Notes: generated by a model not told the origin, from the letters alone. A DNA stretch of 64,000 nt from AP-15 sp963716115 (GCA_963716115.1 CAVQSZ010000034.1:1-64000); one strand, 5' to 3'; positions 15,347 through 25,192 are shown, counted from the stretch's first letter. Made by a program: numbers and translations.

Positions 15347-17054
15347 ATGACCGAACCGATCGGGCTCGCCCGCGGGCTCACCAATTACGGCGACCCCGAT
15401 TTCGCGCTCTATCTGCGGCGCTCCTTCGCCCGCTCGATGGGCTATTCGACCGACATGCTGGCGCGGCCGGTGATCGGCATCGCCGACACCCGTTCCGGCT
15501 TCAACAATTGCCACCGCCATTTCCCCGAGCTGATCGAGGCGGTCAAGCGCGGCGTCCTGGCGGCGGGCGGGCTGCCGCTCACCTTCCCGACGATCTCGTT
15601 GGGCGAGGTGTTTCTGTCGCCCACCAGCCTGATGTTCCGCAATCTGATGGCGATCGACACCGAGGAGATGATCCGCGCCCAGCCGATGGACGCGGTGGTG
15701 CTGGTCGGCGGCTGCGACAAGACCGTGCCGGCGCAATTGATGGGGGCGATCTCGGCGAACCGGCCGGCGATCGGGCTCGTCGCCGGGCCGATGATGACCT
15801 CGCGCTGGCACGGCGAGCGGCTCGGCGCCTGCACCGATTGCCGGCGCTTCTGGGCGCGCTACCGCGCCGGCGAGGTGTCGGCGGCGGAAATCCACGAGAT
15901 CGAGGGCAACCTTGCGACCACCGCCGGGACCTGCGCGGTGATGGGGACGGCGAGCACGATGGCCTCGATCGCCGAGGCGCTCGGCATGATCCTGCCCGGC
16001 AGCGCCGCGATCCCGGCGGTGCACGCCGACCGGCTGCGCGCCGCCGAGGCGACCGGCCGCGCCGCGATGCGGCTCGCCGCTTCGGGCCTGACGCCGGACC
16101 GCATCGTCACGCCGCCATCGGTCGAGAACGCGCTGCGGGTGCTGATGGCGATCGGCGGCTCGACCAACGCGGTCCTGCACCTGACCGCGATCGCCGGCCG
16201 CGCCGGCATCGACATCGACCTCCATCGGCTGAACGAGATCAGCGACACGACCCCGGTGCTGGTCGACCTGAAGCCGACCGGGCCGCATTACATGGAGGAT
16301 CTGTTCGCGGCCGGCGGCATCGGCGCCGTGCTGCGCGAGCTGCAGCCGCTATTGCATCTCGATTGCCCGACCGTGGCCGGCGAGACCTTGGGCGAGCGGC
16401 TGGCGGGGCCCGCCGGGCCGGTCGACCGCGCCGTCGTCAAGCCGCTCGCCGACCCGCTTGCAGCCCACCGGCGGGCTCGTCGCGCTGTTCGGCTCGCTGG
16501 CCCCGAAAGGGGCGATCTTCAAGCGCTCGGCGGCCGACCCGAAGCTCTTCGAGAAGGAGGGCCGCGCCGTCGTCTTCGGCTCGCTCGAGGACCTCTCGGC
16601 GCGCATCGACGACCCCGGCCTCGACGTGACCCCCGACGATTTCCTGGTGCTCCAGAACGCCGGCCCGCTCAGCGCCTCGGGCATGCCGGAGGCCGGCTAC
16701 CTGCCGATCCCGCAGAAGCTCGCGCGCGCCGGGGTCAAGGACATGGTGCGCATCTCCGACGCGCGCATGAGCGGCACCGCCTACGGCTCGATCGTATTGC
16801 ACGTGACCCCGGACGCCGCTTCGGGCGGCCCGCTGGCCAAGGTCAGGAACGGCGACCGCATCCGGCTTTCGGTCAAAGACCGCCGCATCGACCTGATGGT
16901 GGCCGCCGACGAGCTCGCCCGCCGCCCGGCCCCGCCGCCGCCCGTGCCCGAGCGCGGCTATGCGCTCCTCTACCGGCGCGAGATCCTGCAGGCCGACAAG
17001 GGCTGCGACTTCGACTTCCTGCGCAAGCGCCCGCTCGGGGAGATGCGGGGGTAG
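15347..17054 (+). pseudogene. IlvD/Edd-family dehydratase, frameshifted
   Basis: If intact this would be about 568 residues: a [Fe-S] dehydratase of the dihydroxy-acid/sugar-acid dehydratase family (IlvD/Edd), removing water from a 2,3-dihydroxy acid. The N-terminal part has GIADTRSGFNNCHRHFPEL, VGGCDKTVPAQ and GACTDCRRFW (cluster cysteines) and AIGGSTNAVLHL. The C-terminal part carries SLAPKGAIFKR, ISDARMSGTAYG and VLHVTPDAASGGPLA. The two halves are in different frames: the DNA at 16451-16465 reads GACCCGCTTGCAGCC where GACCCGCTGCAGCC would keep the frame, so one extra T sits at 16458/16459. All motifs on both sides are intact, so a sequencing error or very recent mutation is likely. Divergent from PEP-mutase/amidohydrolase genes, so a sugar-acid or similar catabolic role is more likely than isoleucine/valine synthesis. 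Confidence 0.85.
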
Positions 17055-17079
17055 ATGCATTCGGATGATTCAACTCCAC

Positions 17080-17097
17080 CAACCCATCCTACGGCTC
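17080..17097. repeat. Half copy of an intergenic palindrome
   Basis: CAACCCATCCTACGGCTC is the same as one end of the palindromic repeat at 25273-25354, and CTGAAACAG follows soon after in both places. It marks the junction between the IlvD/Edd gene and a more AT-rich hydrolase gene. Confidence 0.6.
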
Positions 17098-17164
17098 CTT
17101 GCTGCTGAAACAGATGATTGCGTCTGAACACCAGCTGTAGAGCTGCCGGTCGGGGAGTCCAGAC

Positions 17165-18268
17165 ATGCGATTTGTTTGCCTGGGACGAAACAGCTTCGGT
17201 TGTTTTCTCACCGGCCTCGCCGTATGTTTCGGCATTGTGTATTACGGTTCAGCTTGGCCCGGGAGCGCTTTGGCCCAAGGCGCTTTGCCGACCGCTCTCT
17301 ATCCTGTCGGAATGACCCAGATAGAGTTTGTGGACCCGGCCGAGGGCGGTAGACCTCTGGATCTGATGCTGATCTATCCCGCTGCTCCCGTGACCACCGC
17401 CGTTCCTTTCAAAATCTTCCTGGCTGCCGACTTGCACCTGTACAAGGACGCCCCCATCGTATCCGATGATTTGAAGCGTCCGCTTGTCATGTTCTCGCAT
17501 GGGGCGGGCGGCAACGGCTCGGTCTATGCCTGGTTCGGCGAATACCTGGCCTCGCGCGGCTATCTCGTCGCAATGGTCTATCACTTTCGAGCCAATACGT
17601 ATGATTCCAGCGCACTATACGTGCGCAACAAGCTTTGGCAGCGGCCACGCGATATCAGCCTGGACATCTCCTACCTGCTTCAAGACAAAGTCTGGGGGCC
17701 GCACATCGACCCGAGTCAGATTGGCGTGGCGGGGCATTCACAGGGGGGATTCACCGCCATCTGGATCGGAGGCGCCAAGGTCGATCCCGGCCGGTTTCTA
17801 AAGTATCAGCAGCAATGGAAAAGCAACGTGACAGTGCCGGCGTATCTGCGGGAGCAAATGAGCCTTGACGCGGAACCCGCTCGTGACGTGCGCGACAATC
17901 GGATTCGGGCAGCCTTTGCGATGGCTCCGGGCGATATCCAGGGGTTCGGCATGGATGAGGCCGGGCTTCGGCAGATGGCGATCCCGACCTATCTGATCGT
18001 CGGAGCCGGCGACACCACGACACCGCCCAAGGAGAACGCCGAGCTTGCAGCAAAATATATCCCGCATGCCCGGCTCGACGTGCTGCCCGGTCAGGTTGGC
18101 CACGAGATCTTCGCCAACGAGTGCGACCGGATAGGGCGGGATAACTATCCCGAGACCTGCGTTGACGCCCCCGGCGTGGATCGGGCCAGGCTGCACGAGC
18201 ACATCGGCAGCGTCGCGTTGAAGTTTTTCGATGCGAACCTCAATGTGCGGCGACAGAGTCCGAATTAG
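17165..18268 (+). CDS. Secreted alpha/beta-hydrolase (dienelactone/PAF-AH-like)
   Basis: A 367-residue exported esterase/lipase-type hydrolase. An N-terminal signal (hydrophobic CFLTGLAVCFGIVYYGSAW, cleavage near ALAQ) directs it to the periplasm. The oxyanion-hole segment is MFSHGAGGNGS (about 110-120), the nucleophile elbow GVAGHSQGG (about 188-196), the acid likely Asp in YLIVGAGDTTTPP and the base His in GQVGHEIF (about 315). The N-terminal layout resembles platelet-activating-factor acetylhydrolase-like dienelactone hydrolases. ATG 17165 follows GGGGAG by 7 bp. The gene is visibly less GC-rich than its neighbours and follows a repeat fragment, so recent acquisition is possible. A DUF4189 gene follows after 19 bp. 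Confidence 0.82.
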   Translation: MRFVCLGRNSFGCFLTGLAVCFGIVYYGSAWPGSALAQGALPTALYPVGMTQIEFVDPAEGGRPLDLMLIYPAAPVTTAVPFKIFLAADLHLYKDAPIVSDDLKRPLVMFSHGAGGNGSVYAWFGEYLASRGYLVAMVYHFRANTYDSSALYVRNKLWQRPRDISLDISYLLQDKVWGPHIDPSQIGVAGHSQGGFTAIWIGGAKVDPGRFLKYQQQWKSNVTVPAYLREQMSLDAEPARDVRDNRIRAAFAMAPGDIQGFGMDEAGLRQMAIPTYLIVGAGDTTTPPKENAELAAKYIPHARLDVLPGQVGHEIFANECDRIGRDNYPETCVDAPGVDRARLHEHIGSVALKFFDANLNVRRQSPN

Positions 18269-18287
18269 CTAAAGGAGAAACAGCCCG

Positions 18288-18653
18288 ATGCGCCGTTCAA
18301 TCTGGGCCACCGCCGCGCTGCTGGCGGTTCTGCTGCTGTCGGTCCCGGCTTTTGCCGGCTATGGCGCGATCGCCTGGGACCGGGGCACCGGCAAATGGGG
18401 CGTCGCCTGGAACCAGCCGACCGCCAGGCGCGCCATCGACGTGGCGGTCGGCGAGTGCGGCGCCGCCGGCTGCAAGGTGGTCTCGAAGATCGGCCCGGCC
18501 CGATGCGGCGCGCTGGCGACCACCGATGACGGCAAGCACGCCGGCGCCGTCGTGCGCGGCGACCGCGACGCCGCCCGGACCGCCGCGCTGAGCGAGTGCA
18601 AGGGCGGCGCGGCCGGCGCCTGCGCGATCCGCGTCAACGACTGCAACAAATGA
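18288..18653 (+). CDS. Small secreted DUF4189-like protein
   Basis: A 121-residue exported protein with a clear signal peptide (WATAALLAVLLLSVPAFAG, cleavage after AFA). The mature part has the DUF4189-type pattern: YGAIAWD near the start, then evenly spaced Cys residues (GECGAAGC, ARCG, SECKGG, ACAIRVNDCNK) that could form disulfides. DUF4189 proteins are periplasmic with no established function. The ribosome site AAAGGAGAAAC is strong and the gene is 19 bp after the hydrolase, so the two are probably co-transcribed. The whole gene is antisense to the read-through tail of the next, convergent gene. Confidence 0.75.
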   Translation: MRRSIWATAALLAVLLLSVPAFAGYGAIAWDRGTGKWGVAWNQPTARRAIDVAVGECGAAGCKVVSKIGPARCGALATTDDGKHAGAVVRGDRDAARTAALSECKGGAAGACAIRVNDCNK

Positions 18654-20014
18654 CGGGGGCCGCGCGCCTTCAGGTCCTCCTGAAGCTTTCGAGCTTCGGA
18701 TTGGGCGAAGTCGATCGCCTCGTCGATCGACCTGCCTTGCTGCGTGCATTTGGCGACCATCTTGCAGATTGTGCCCTGGGTGGTCATCTGCGCGCCGATG
18801 CCGACGGGCGCCGGGTAGCCGGCGAGCAGCGCCGCCACATCGCCGCGCGGCGGGTAGTTGTAGAGCGTGCCCTTGGGCGGCTGCTCCTCCGCCCAGGTCT
18901 TGAAATCGCGCAGCTTCTCGTAAGGCGGGATGTCGACGCCGCGGCTGCCGGCGACCAGCTGCTCGACCGCGGCGCGGGTCGACAGAAAAGCCAGCAGGCT
19001 CTTCGCCGCCGATTTGTTGGGCGAGAAATTCCAGATCGTCCAAAAGCCGAAATTGCACGGGTCGAAGCGGCCCTTGGGGCCTTTGGGCGAATGAAAGGTC
19101 CACAATTGCTCGGCCACCTTTGGCGCGTCGCGCACCGCCACCGCCCAGGCCCCCGGCGGGTTCATGATCAGCGCGCCCTTGCCCGAGACCAGCCACTTGT
19201 TGTTCGCGGCGTTGTCCCACGAGAAGACGCTGTCCGGCAGCGACGGGACGATCTTCTGGAACCACGCCAGGACTTCGCGGGTCGCGTCCGACTTGACCGT
19301 GATGTTGCCTTCCTCGTCGACGAGCTGCGCGCCGTGGCCGGCGAAGACGGCGCTGACCCAGTTGACCGAGTCGCTCCAGGTGCTGAGCGGCATGCCGAAG
19401 GCGTGGCCGGCCTTGCCGCATTTTTGCGCCGCCGCGAGAAACCCGTCCCAGGTCCAGGCGGCGGCGAGCGCCGGGTCGGGCGGGGCCCCGGCCGGGTACA
19501 TCCGCGTCACATCGAGCCCGGCCTCTTCCTTCAGGTAATCGATGCGGGCGCACGGCGTCTGGCCGGTGGTCTGGAGGCCGGTCGGCACCGCGACCCAGCG
19601 GCCCTGCTGCCGGCCGGTGTATTCGGAGCCGAGCAGCACCTTGCCGTGCTCCTTGATCAGCCCGTTCACCAGCTCGTCGACCGGCTCGAGGTTCTCGGCC
19701 TGCGCCGCCGGGTACCAGTCCGACATTTGCAGCACGTCGTGGCCGGCCCGCGCCTGCGCCTCGGCGGTCGCGGTCAGCGCCAGCTTGTCGCCCTGGCTGG
19801 TGATGAAGTCGAGGCTGAGGTCGACCTTTTCCTTCGCCGCCCACTCGCCGCACAATTTCCTGAGCGGCGCGTTGGCGCCCGGCACCCAATGATCCCAAAA
19901 GCCGCAGCTGAGCCTGCCGGCGGCGTAGGCCCCGCGGACAAAGGGCAACCCAACGGGCGTCGCCAGCGCTGCCGATGCGAGCACCGTGCGCCGCGTCAAA
20001 TGCGTCGTCGCCAT
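18359..20014 (-). CDS. Tat-exported ABC solute-binding protein (copy 1)
   Basis: A periplasmic family-1 extracellular solute-binding protein, 551 residues as read. The N-terminus has a twin-arginine signal (LTRRTVLASAALATPVGLP, cleavage near AYAAG), so it is probably exported folded. The mature region is closely related to the adjacent gene 20195-21544: both share CGFWDHWVPGA/FGVWDHWVPGA, PCARID.LKE, WDNA.NNK and TFHSPKGPKGRFDP-type segments. The paralogue ends about 100 residues earlier; here the frame runs on after SEARKLQEDLKARGP antisense through the DUF4189 gene. Removing one C from a C5 run at about 18656-18662 would give a stop within nine codons, so the long tail is probably artefactual. 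ATG 20014 has GGGAGGG upstream. No permease or ATPase gene is adjacent. Confidence 0.8.
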   Translation of the reverse strand: MATTHLTRRTVLASAALATPVGLPFVRGAYAAGRLSCGFWDHWVPGANAPLRKLCGEWAAKEKVDLSLDFITSQGDKLALTATAEAQARAGHDVLQMSDWYPAAQAENLEPVDELVNGLIKEHGKVLLGSEYTGRQQGRWVAVPTGLQTTGQTPCARIDYLKEEAGLDVTRMYPAGAPPDPALAAAWTWDGFLAAAQKCGKAGHAFGMPLSTWSDSVNWVSAVFAGHGAQLVDEEGNITVKSDATREVLAWFQKIVPSLPDSVFSWDNAANNKWLVSGKGALIMNPPGAWAVAVRDAPKVAEQLWTFHSPKGPKGRFDPCNFGFWTIWNFSPNKSAAKSLLAFLSTRAAVEQLVAGSRGVDIPPYEKLRDFKTWAEEQPPKGTLYNYPPRGDVAALLAGYPAPVGIGAQMTTQGTICKMVAKCTQQGRSIDEAIDFAQSEARKLQEDLKARGPRHLLQSLTRIAQAPAAPPLHSLSAAVRAASRSPRTTAPACLPSSVVASAPHRAGPIFETTLQPAAPHSPTATSMARLAVGWFQATPHLPVPRSQAIAP

Positions 20015-20194
20015 CGTTCCCTCCCGTGATCGCACCGGTTCGCCGGTGTCGTCCCGGCTCCCGCCGACAGCCGCATCCGTCTGGCGGAAACGGCCTCGAT
20101 CCCGATCCTAACCCCAGGGAGGCGAATTTTGCAGCGGGAAAAACGGGCGGGGCGGCGCGCCTCACGGGCCGCGCCCCGCCCGCAGGCGCAAACG

Positions 20195-21544
20195 CTACGA
20201 GCGCATGAAGCCCTCGATCTCGGATTCGGCGAAGGCGATCGCGTCCTTGATCGGCTTGCCGCCCTGCGTGCACATCGCGATCATCTTGGTCAACGTCGCC
20301 TGCGCGTAGATCTGGGTCCCGATCTTCAGCGGGGCCGGGTAGCCGGTGATGTTGGGGATCACATCGCCGCGCGGCGGGAAGTTGTAGTTGGTGCCCTTGG
20401 GCGGCCCTTCCTCGCCCCAGACCTTGAAATCCATCTCGCTCGGGAACGGCGGGATGTCGAAGCCGCGCGCCGCGGTGGCGAGCTTGTCCTGGGAGTCGCG
20501 GGTCGACAGATGCGCCAAGAGCGCCTTCGCCGCCGATTTGTTCTTGGCGAACTTCCAGATGCCCCAATAGTAATACCCGGCCGGGTCGAACCGGCCCTTG
20601 GGGCCCTTGGGCGAGCTGAAGGTCCACAGCTGCTCGGCGATCTTGGGCGCGTCGCGCGTCGCCACCGACCAGGCCGAGGGCGGGTTCATGATCAACGAGC
20701 CCTGGCCCGAGATCAGGAACTTGTTGTTCGAGGCGTTGTCCCAGGCATAGACGCTTTCCGGCAGGAACTTGGCCAGGCGCTGGAACCATTCGAGCACCTG
20801 TTTGACTCCGTCGGAATTGGCGGTGACGCTGCCTTCCGCGTCGACCAGATGAGCGTCGTAGGCCGCGAACACGGCGCCGGCCATGTTGATCGCGTCGGTG
20901 CAGGTGCTGAGCCCGAGGCCGAAGGGATAGCCGGCCTTGAAGCATTTCTCGGCCGCCGTCAGGAAATAATCCCAGGTCCAGGCGTCGATCAGCTGCTGGT
21001 CGCGCGGCACGCCCGGACCCGGATACATCTTCTGCACGTCGAGCCCGACATATTCCTTCAACCGGTCGATGCGGGCGCAGGGCGGCAGCGAGCTGCTGCC
21101 GTAGCAGGTCGGCACCGCGACCCAGCTGCCCTTGACCGTGCCGAGGTATTCGGCGCCGGTGCTGGGCTTGCCGAGCTCGGCGATCTGGACTTTGACGAGA
21201 TCGTCGACCGGCTCGAAATTGTCGGCCTGGGCGACGGCGTACCACATCCGCGCGCCCATGATGTCGTGCCCGGCCTTGGCCTGGCCCTCGGCCATCAGGG
21301 TCAACAAATCCTTGTCGCCGCTCGAGGTGATCAGGTCGAAGGTCAGGTCGACCTTCTCCTTCTCGGCCCATTCCTGGGACATCTTCTTCAATTGCTCGCT
21401 GGCCCCCGGGACCCAATGGTCCCAGACGCCGAAGGCCAGCGTCCCGGCGGCGTGGGCGCCGCGCACGAAGGGGGCTGCGAGCGCAGCGGTCGCGGCCGCC
21501 CCGGTCTGGAGAACCGTGCGCCGCGTCAGGAAAGTCCTGTCCAT
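20195..21544 (-). CDS. Tat-exported ABC solute-binding protein (copy 2)
   Basis: A 449-residue periplasmic family-1 solute-binding protein with a Tat signal (FLTRRTVLQTGAAATAALAA, cleavage near AHAAG). It is a paralogue of the gene downstream (18359-20014), matching along the whole length. The many conserved aromatics (WDHWVP, YYYWGIWKFAKNK, YNFPPRGDV) suggest a sugar or polyol ligand, by analogy with family-1 binding proteins. The ligand is not known. Both genes lie alone, with no ABC permease or ATPase within the window, so they either serve a transporter encoded elsewhere or have diverged in ligand. The intergenic gap of about 180 bp argues for separate translation and possibly separate promoters. 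Confidence 0.85.
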   Translation of the reverse strand: MDRTFLTRRTVLQTGAAATAALAAPFVRGAHAAGTLAFGVWDHWVPGASEQLKKMSQEWAEKEKVDLTFDLITSSGDKDLLTLMAEGQAKAGHDIMGARMWYAVAQADNFEPVDDLVKVQIAELGKPSTGAEYLGTVKGSWVAVPTCYGSSSLPPCARIDRLKEYVGLDVQKMYPGPGVPRDQQLIDAWTWDYFLTAAEKCFKAGYPFGLGLSTCTDAINMAGAVFAAYDAHLVDAEGSVTANSDGVKQVLEWFQRLAKFLPESVYAWDNASNNKFLISGQGSLIMNPPSAWSVATRDAPKIAEQLWTFSSPKGPKGRFDPAGYYYWGIWKFAKNKSAAKALLAHLSTRDSQDKLATAARGFDIPPFPSEMDFKVWGEEGPPKGTNYNFPPRGDVIPNITGYPAPLKIGTQIYAQATLTKMIAMCTQGGKPIKDAIAFAESEIEGFMRS

Positions 21545-21723
21545 CTTGCTTCCTCTTTCGTCGGTCGGATCGGCCGGGTCCGGCGTCGCACGCCGAATCC
21601 TTACGTCAGCCTTACGGATAGTGTAGCAGAGAAACCGCGGAAGTCACCCGCCTCTTTGCCCCTGCCGCCGCCCGAGCGGGATCCTGCGCTCGAGACCGCC
21701 ACGCCATCGGCCGCGCGATCCGC

Positions 21724-23668
21724 TCAGCGCGACAGGTCGCTGACCAGCGAGTACTGCGAGCCGCGGCCGGGCTGGCCGCGGTAGACCTGCAGGTTTTCGA
21801 GCACGCGCTGGATGTAGGTGCGGGTCTCGGCGATCGGGATGTTCTCGATCCAGTCGACCATGTCGACACCGCCCGAGCGCGGGTCGCCGAATTCGCGAAG
21901 CCACTGCCGCACGCGGCCGGGGCCGGCGTTGTAGGCGGCGATGGCGAGCGGGTAGGAGCCGCCGAAATCGCCCATCAGCGTCTCGAAATAGGTGCGGCCC
22001 AAGCAGGATGTTGTAGACCCCGTCCGCGGTCAGCCGCGGCGCCGAGTAGGGCAGCAGCTGGTTCTTGGCGGCGACGCCGCTCGCGGTTCCCGGCATCAGC
22101 TGCATCAGCCCGCGCGCCCCGGCGGGGCTCACCGCGTCGGGCTCGAACGCGCTCTCCTGGCGAATGATCGCGAAGATCAGGGCGGGCTCGGTGTCGCCGC
22201 CGCCCGGCAGCGCGGTGATCGGATAGCCGTGGATCATCAGCGGCGTCCCGGCGGCGATGGCGCGCTTGGCGACCGCGATCCCGAGGTCGATGCGGCCGCT
22301 CTTCTCGGCGAGGTCGGCGAGGAGCGCGAAGCGGGTCGGCGTCCTGGCCTCGTCGGCCATGTGCAGCAGAAAAGCCTTGCTGCGCTCGCGGTCGCCGGCC
22401 GCGAACAGCAGCCGCGCGGCGCGCACCAGCTCGTCCCCGTTGAAGGCGGCGCGCTCGGCGGCGTCGGCGGCGGGCTCGGGGACCGGGCGCGGCGGCGCGT
22501 CGTGGCCGAGCTGATGGGCGGCGAGCTGGCCGTAGAAGGTGGCCATGTGCTCGGCGGCGGCGGCGTACCATTTTTCCGCGAGCTCGGATTTCGCCTCGGC
22601 CTCGGCCGCGCGCCCGCCCCAATACCCGGCCCGCGCCTTGGCGTAGGGGGTGGCCACCCGGCTCAGGATATGCGCGAAATGATCGAAGGCGAGGGCCGGA
22701 TCCTTCTTATACCGCAGCGCGATGTAGCCCAGCAGGAACTCGGCGTCGGAATAGGCGCTGCCTTCGCTCAGCCCGTGCTGCCGGGTCAGGCGGTAGGCGA
22801 GGTCGGCGTCGCCGGTGGCGAGCACCTTGCGGGCGACGATCTGGCGCTCGGCCGCCCATCGGGCCGGCCGGACCAGATCGCCCGGCTGGGCCAGCAGGAT
22901 CTCCGCCGCGCCGTCGATCATGTCCTTCTTGCGCCGCCAGCGCAGCTGCTCGTAGAGCAGGCCCGGATCGGACCGCAGCCGGGCCGGGACGCGGGCGACC
23001 ATGGCCTCGGCGTTTGGCGCCTGCGCCGAGAGCGCCAGGCGCGCCTCGGCCAATTCCCGGGATTCCGCGGACACCCGCGGCAGCATCCGGCGGGCCGCCT
23101 CGGTCCTGCCGTCCCACAGCAGCCGGTCGAGCCGGCGCTCGTCGTCGCCGGGCGCGAGCGCGTTGCCGTGGCGGGCGAGAAAGCTCTTCTCGTCGGCCGG
23201 GGCGAAATCGGCCTCGACCCAGGCGGCGCGCAGCGCGGCCGCGCCGGCTGCGGCGTCGCCGGCGTTGAGCATCAGCTCGGCGGCCCGCACCCGGCCCTCG
23301 GCGCCGACCGGCGGATAGCGCTTCAGCCAATCGGCGGCGACCGCGTCGGGCTCGCCGGAGAGCGCCTCCTCGGCATGGAGCCGCAACGACTTTTGTCGGG
23401 GCCAGTCCGGGTTCTGCTCGATGAACAGGGCGATCTCGGCAAAGCGGCCGGCCGAGCCCGGGCGGGCGTATTCGGCCCAGCGCACGATCTTGAGCGACAA
23501 CGGGTCGCGGATCGCCGCCGCATCGGCGTCGGCGCGGCTGCGATCGCCGGCGGAAGCCGCCGCCAGCGCCCCGCGCAGCGCCTGCAGTTCGGCGTCGGAT
23601 TGCGCGCCCGCCGAGCCGGCGGCGGCGATCAGCGCCAGGCAAAAGAGTATGCGGAGAACCGGGGGCAA
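21724..23668 (-). pseudogene. slt: Soluble lytic murein transglycosylase, frameshifted
   Basis: If intact, about 647 residues: a periplasmic lytic transglycosylase that cleaves peptidoglycan with 1,6-anhydro-MurNAc formation. The start is a TTG (23668) with GGAG 8 bp upstream and a good signal peptide (RILFCLALIAAAGSAGAQ). A long alpha-superhelical region precedes the catalytic Slt domain, which has IIRQESAFEPDAVSPAGARG (catalytic Glu) and GLMQLMPGTA. The remaining SLT motifs (YFETLMGDFGGSYPLAIAAY, NAGPGRVRQW) are in another frame: on the plus strand GGCCCAAGCAGG at 21998-22009 has one A more than needed at 22001/22002. Motifs on both sides are perfect, so a sequence error is likely. Confidence 0.87.
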
Positions 23669-23828
23669 GGCCGCCGCTCCTGTGCTGGGTCAAAGATGAG
23701 GCAAAGCTCCATTACGGGTTTTTGCCGGCGCGGGCAAGCAGACCGCCCGAGGCCGTGCGCCGGCGCCGTTGAAGCCGACACAGGCGCGGGCTATCGTGCG
23801 CGCCGGTCGCCGAATCCGGGAGGACACG

Positions 23829-24705
23829 ATGTTCAAGGGATCGTTCGTCGCATTGATCACGCCCTTTCGCAACGGGGGGATCGACGAAGACGCGTTTCAG
23901 GAATTCGTCGCCTGGCAGGTCGAGCAGGGCACGCACGGCTTCGTCCCGACCGGGACCACCGGCGAGGCCCCGACCCTGAGCCATGACGAGCAGGAGCGGG
24001 TCATCGCACTGTGCGCCGAGGTCGCCGACGGCAAGACGCCGGTCGTCGCCGGGACCGGCACCAACTCGACCGCGCACACGATCGAGCTGACGCGCATGGC
24101 CAAGGCCGCCGGGGCCACCGCGGCGCTCGTCGTCTGCCCCTATTACAACAAGCCGACGCAGGAGGGCCTCTACCAGCATTTCAAGGCGGTGCACGACGCG
24201 GTCGACCTGCCGATCGTGATCTACAACATCCCCGGCCGCTCCGCGGTCGACATGACCAACGCGACGATGGCGCGGCTCGCCAAGCTGCCCAACATCGTCG
24301 GCGTCAAGGACGCGACCAACGACCTCGCCCGGCCGCTGCGGATGCGGGTCGAGATCGACGGCGATTTCTCGCTGATGTCGGGCGAGGATGCGACCGCGGT
24401 CGCCTATCTGGCGCAGGGCGGCGACGGCTGCATCTCGGTCACCGCCAATGTCGCGCCGCGGCTCCTGCGCGGAAATGCACGAGGCCTGGCAGAAGGGCGA
24501 GGTCGCCACCGTGCGCCGGATCAACGAGCGGCTGATCCCGCTGCACGACGCGCTGTTCGCCGAAACCAGCCCGGCGCCGGTCAAATACGCCGCCTCGCTG
24601 CTCGGCAAATGCGAGGCGGGGGTGCGCCAGCCGCTGTGGCCGACCATGCCGGAGACGCAGGAGCGGGTGGCGCGGGCGATGCGCGGCGCCGGCATCCTCA
24701 ACTGA
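23829..24705 (+). pseudogene. dapA: 4-hydroxy-tetrahydrodipicolinate synthase, frameshifted
   Basis: If intact, about 291 residues: condenses pyruvate with aspartate semialdehyde in lysine and diaminopimelate synthesis. Core motifs are GSFVALITPFRNG, FVPTGTTGEAPTLSHDE, CPYYNKPTQEGLYQHF (catalytic Tyr), VIYNIPGRSAVDM and NIVGVKDATNDL (Schiff-base Lys). The frame breaks after SVTANVAPRL: GCTCCTGCGCGG (24461-24472) has one extra C; without it the protein continues as CAEMHEAWQKGEVATVRRIN to GAGILN. dapA is normally essential, so this is most likely a sequencing/assembly error. ATG 23829 has GGGAGGA 5 bp upstream. The neighbour smpB, 22 bp downstream, is the usual alphaproteobacterial arrangement. 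Confidence 0.92.
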
Positions 24706-24727
24706 CCGGGCCCGGGCCGCGCGGGCG

Positions 24728-25192
24728 ATGAGGGCGACCGACCGCTACGTCGCGCAGAACCGGCGCGCGCGCCACGACTATCTGATCGAGGACACGGTCG
24801 AGGCGGGGCTGGTGCTGCACGGCACCGAGGTCAAGGTGCTGCGCAAGGGCCAGGCCAGCATCGTCGAGGCCTATGCCGGCGAGAGCGGCGGCGAATTGTT
24901 CCTGGTCAACGCCAACATCCCGGAATACGCCGCCTCGGCGCATTTCAACCACGAGCCGCGGCGGCCGCGAAAGCTGTTGCTGCACAAGAAGGAGGTCAAC
25001 CGGCTGCTGGGCGCGATCCGCCGCGAGGGGGTGACGGTGGTGCCGCTGTCGATCTACTTCAACGAGCGCGGCCGGGCCAAGGTGGCGCTCGGCCTGGCCC
25101 GCGGCAAGCGCAAGGCCGACAAGCGCCAGGCCGACAAGGACCGCGACTGGCAGCGCAGCCGCGCCCGCATCCTGCGCGACCGCAACGCCTGA
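24728..25192 (+). CDS. smpB: SsrA-binding protein SmpB
   Basis: A 154-residue RNA-binding protein that works with tmRNA in trans-translation, rescuing stalled ribosomes and tagging incomplete proteins. All family landmarks are present: NRRARHDYLIEDTVEAGLVL, GTEVKVLRKGQASI, EYAASAHFNHEPRRPRKLLL and the basic C-terminal tail GLARGKRKADKRQADKDRDWQR that folds into a helix in the decoding centre. Length is normal. It lies 22 bp after dapA and is probably co-transcribed with it. The tmRNA gene itself is not in this window. Confidence 0.96.
   Translation: MRATDRYVAQNRRARHDYLIEDTVEAGLVLHGTEVKVLRKGQASIVEAYAGESGGELFLVNANIPEYAASAHFNHEPRRPRKLLLHKKEVNRLLGAIRREGVTVVPLSIYFNERGRAKVALGLARGKRKADKRQADKDRDWQRSRARILRDRNA

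Noticed and set aside
15347..17054. Housekeeping ilvD (isoleucine/valine synthesis)
   Set aside because: The neighbours are catabolic-type enzymes and no ilv genes are nearby; the family includes sugar-acid dehydratases.
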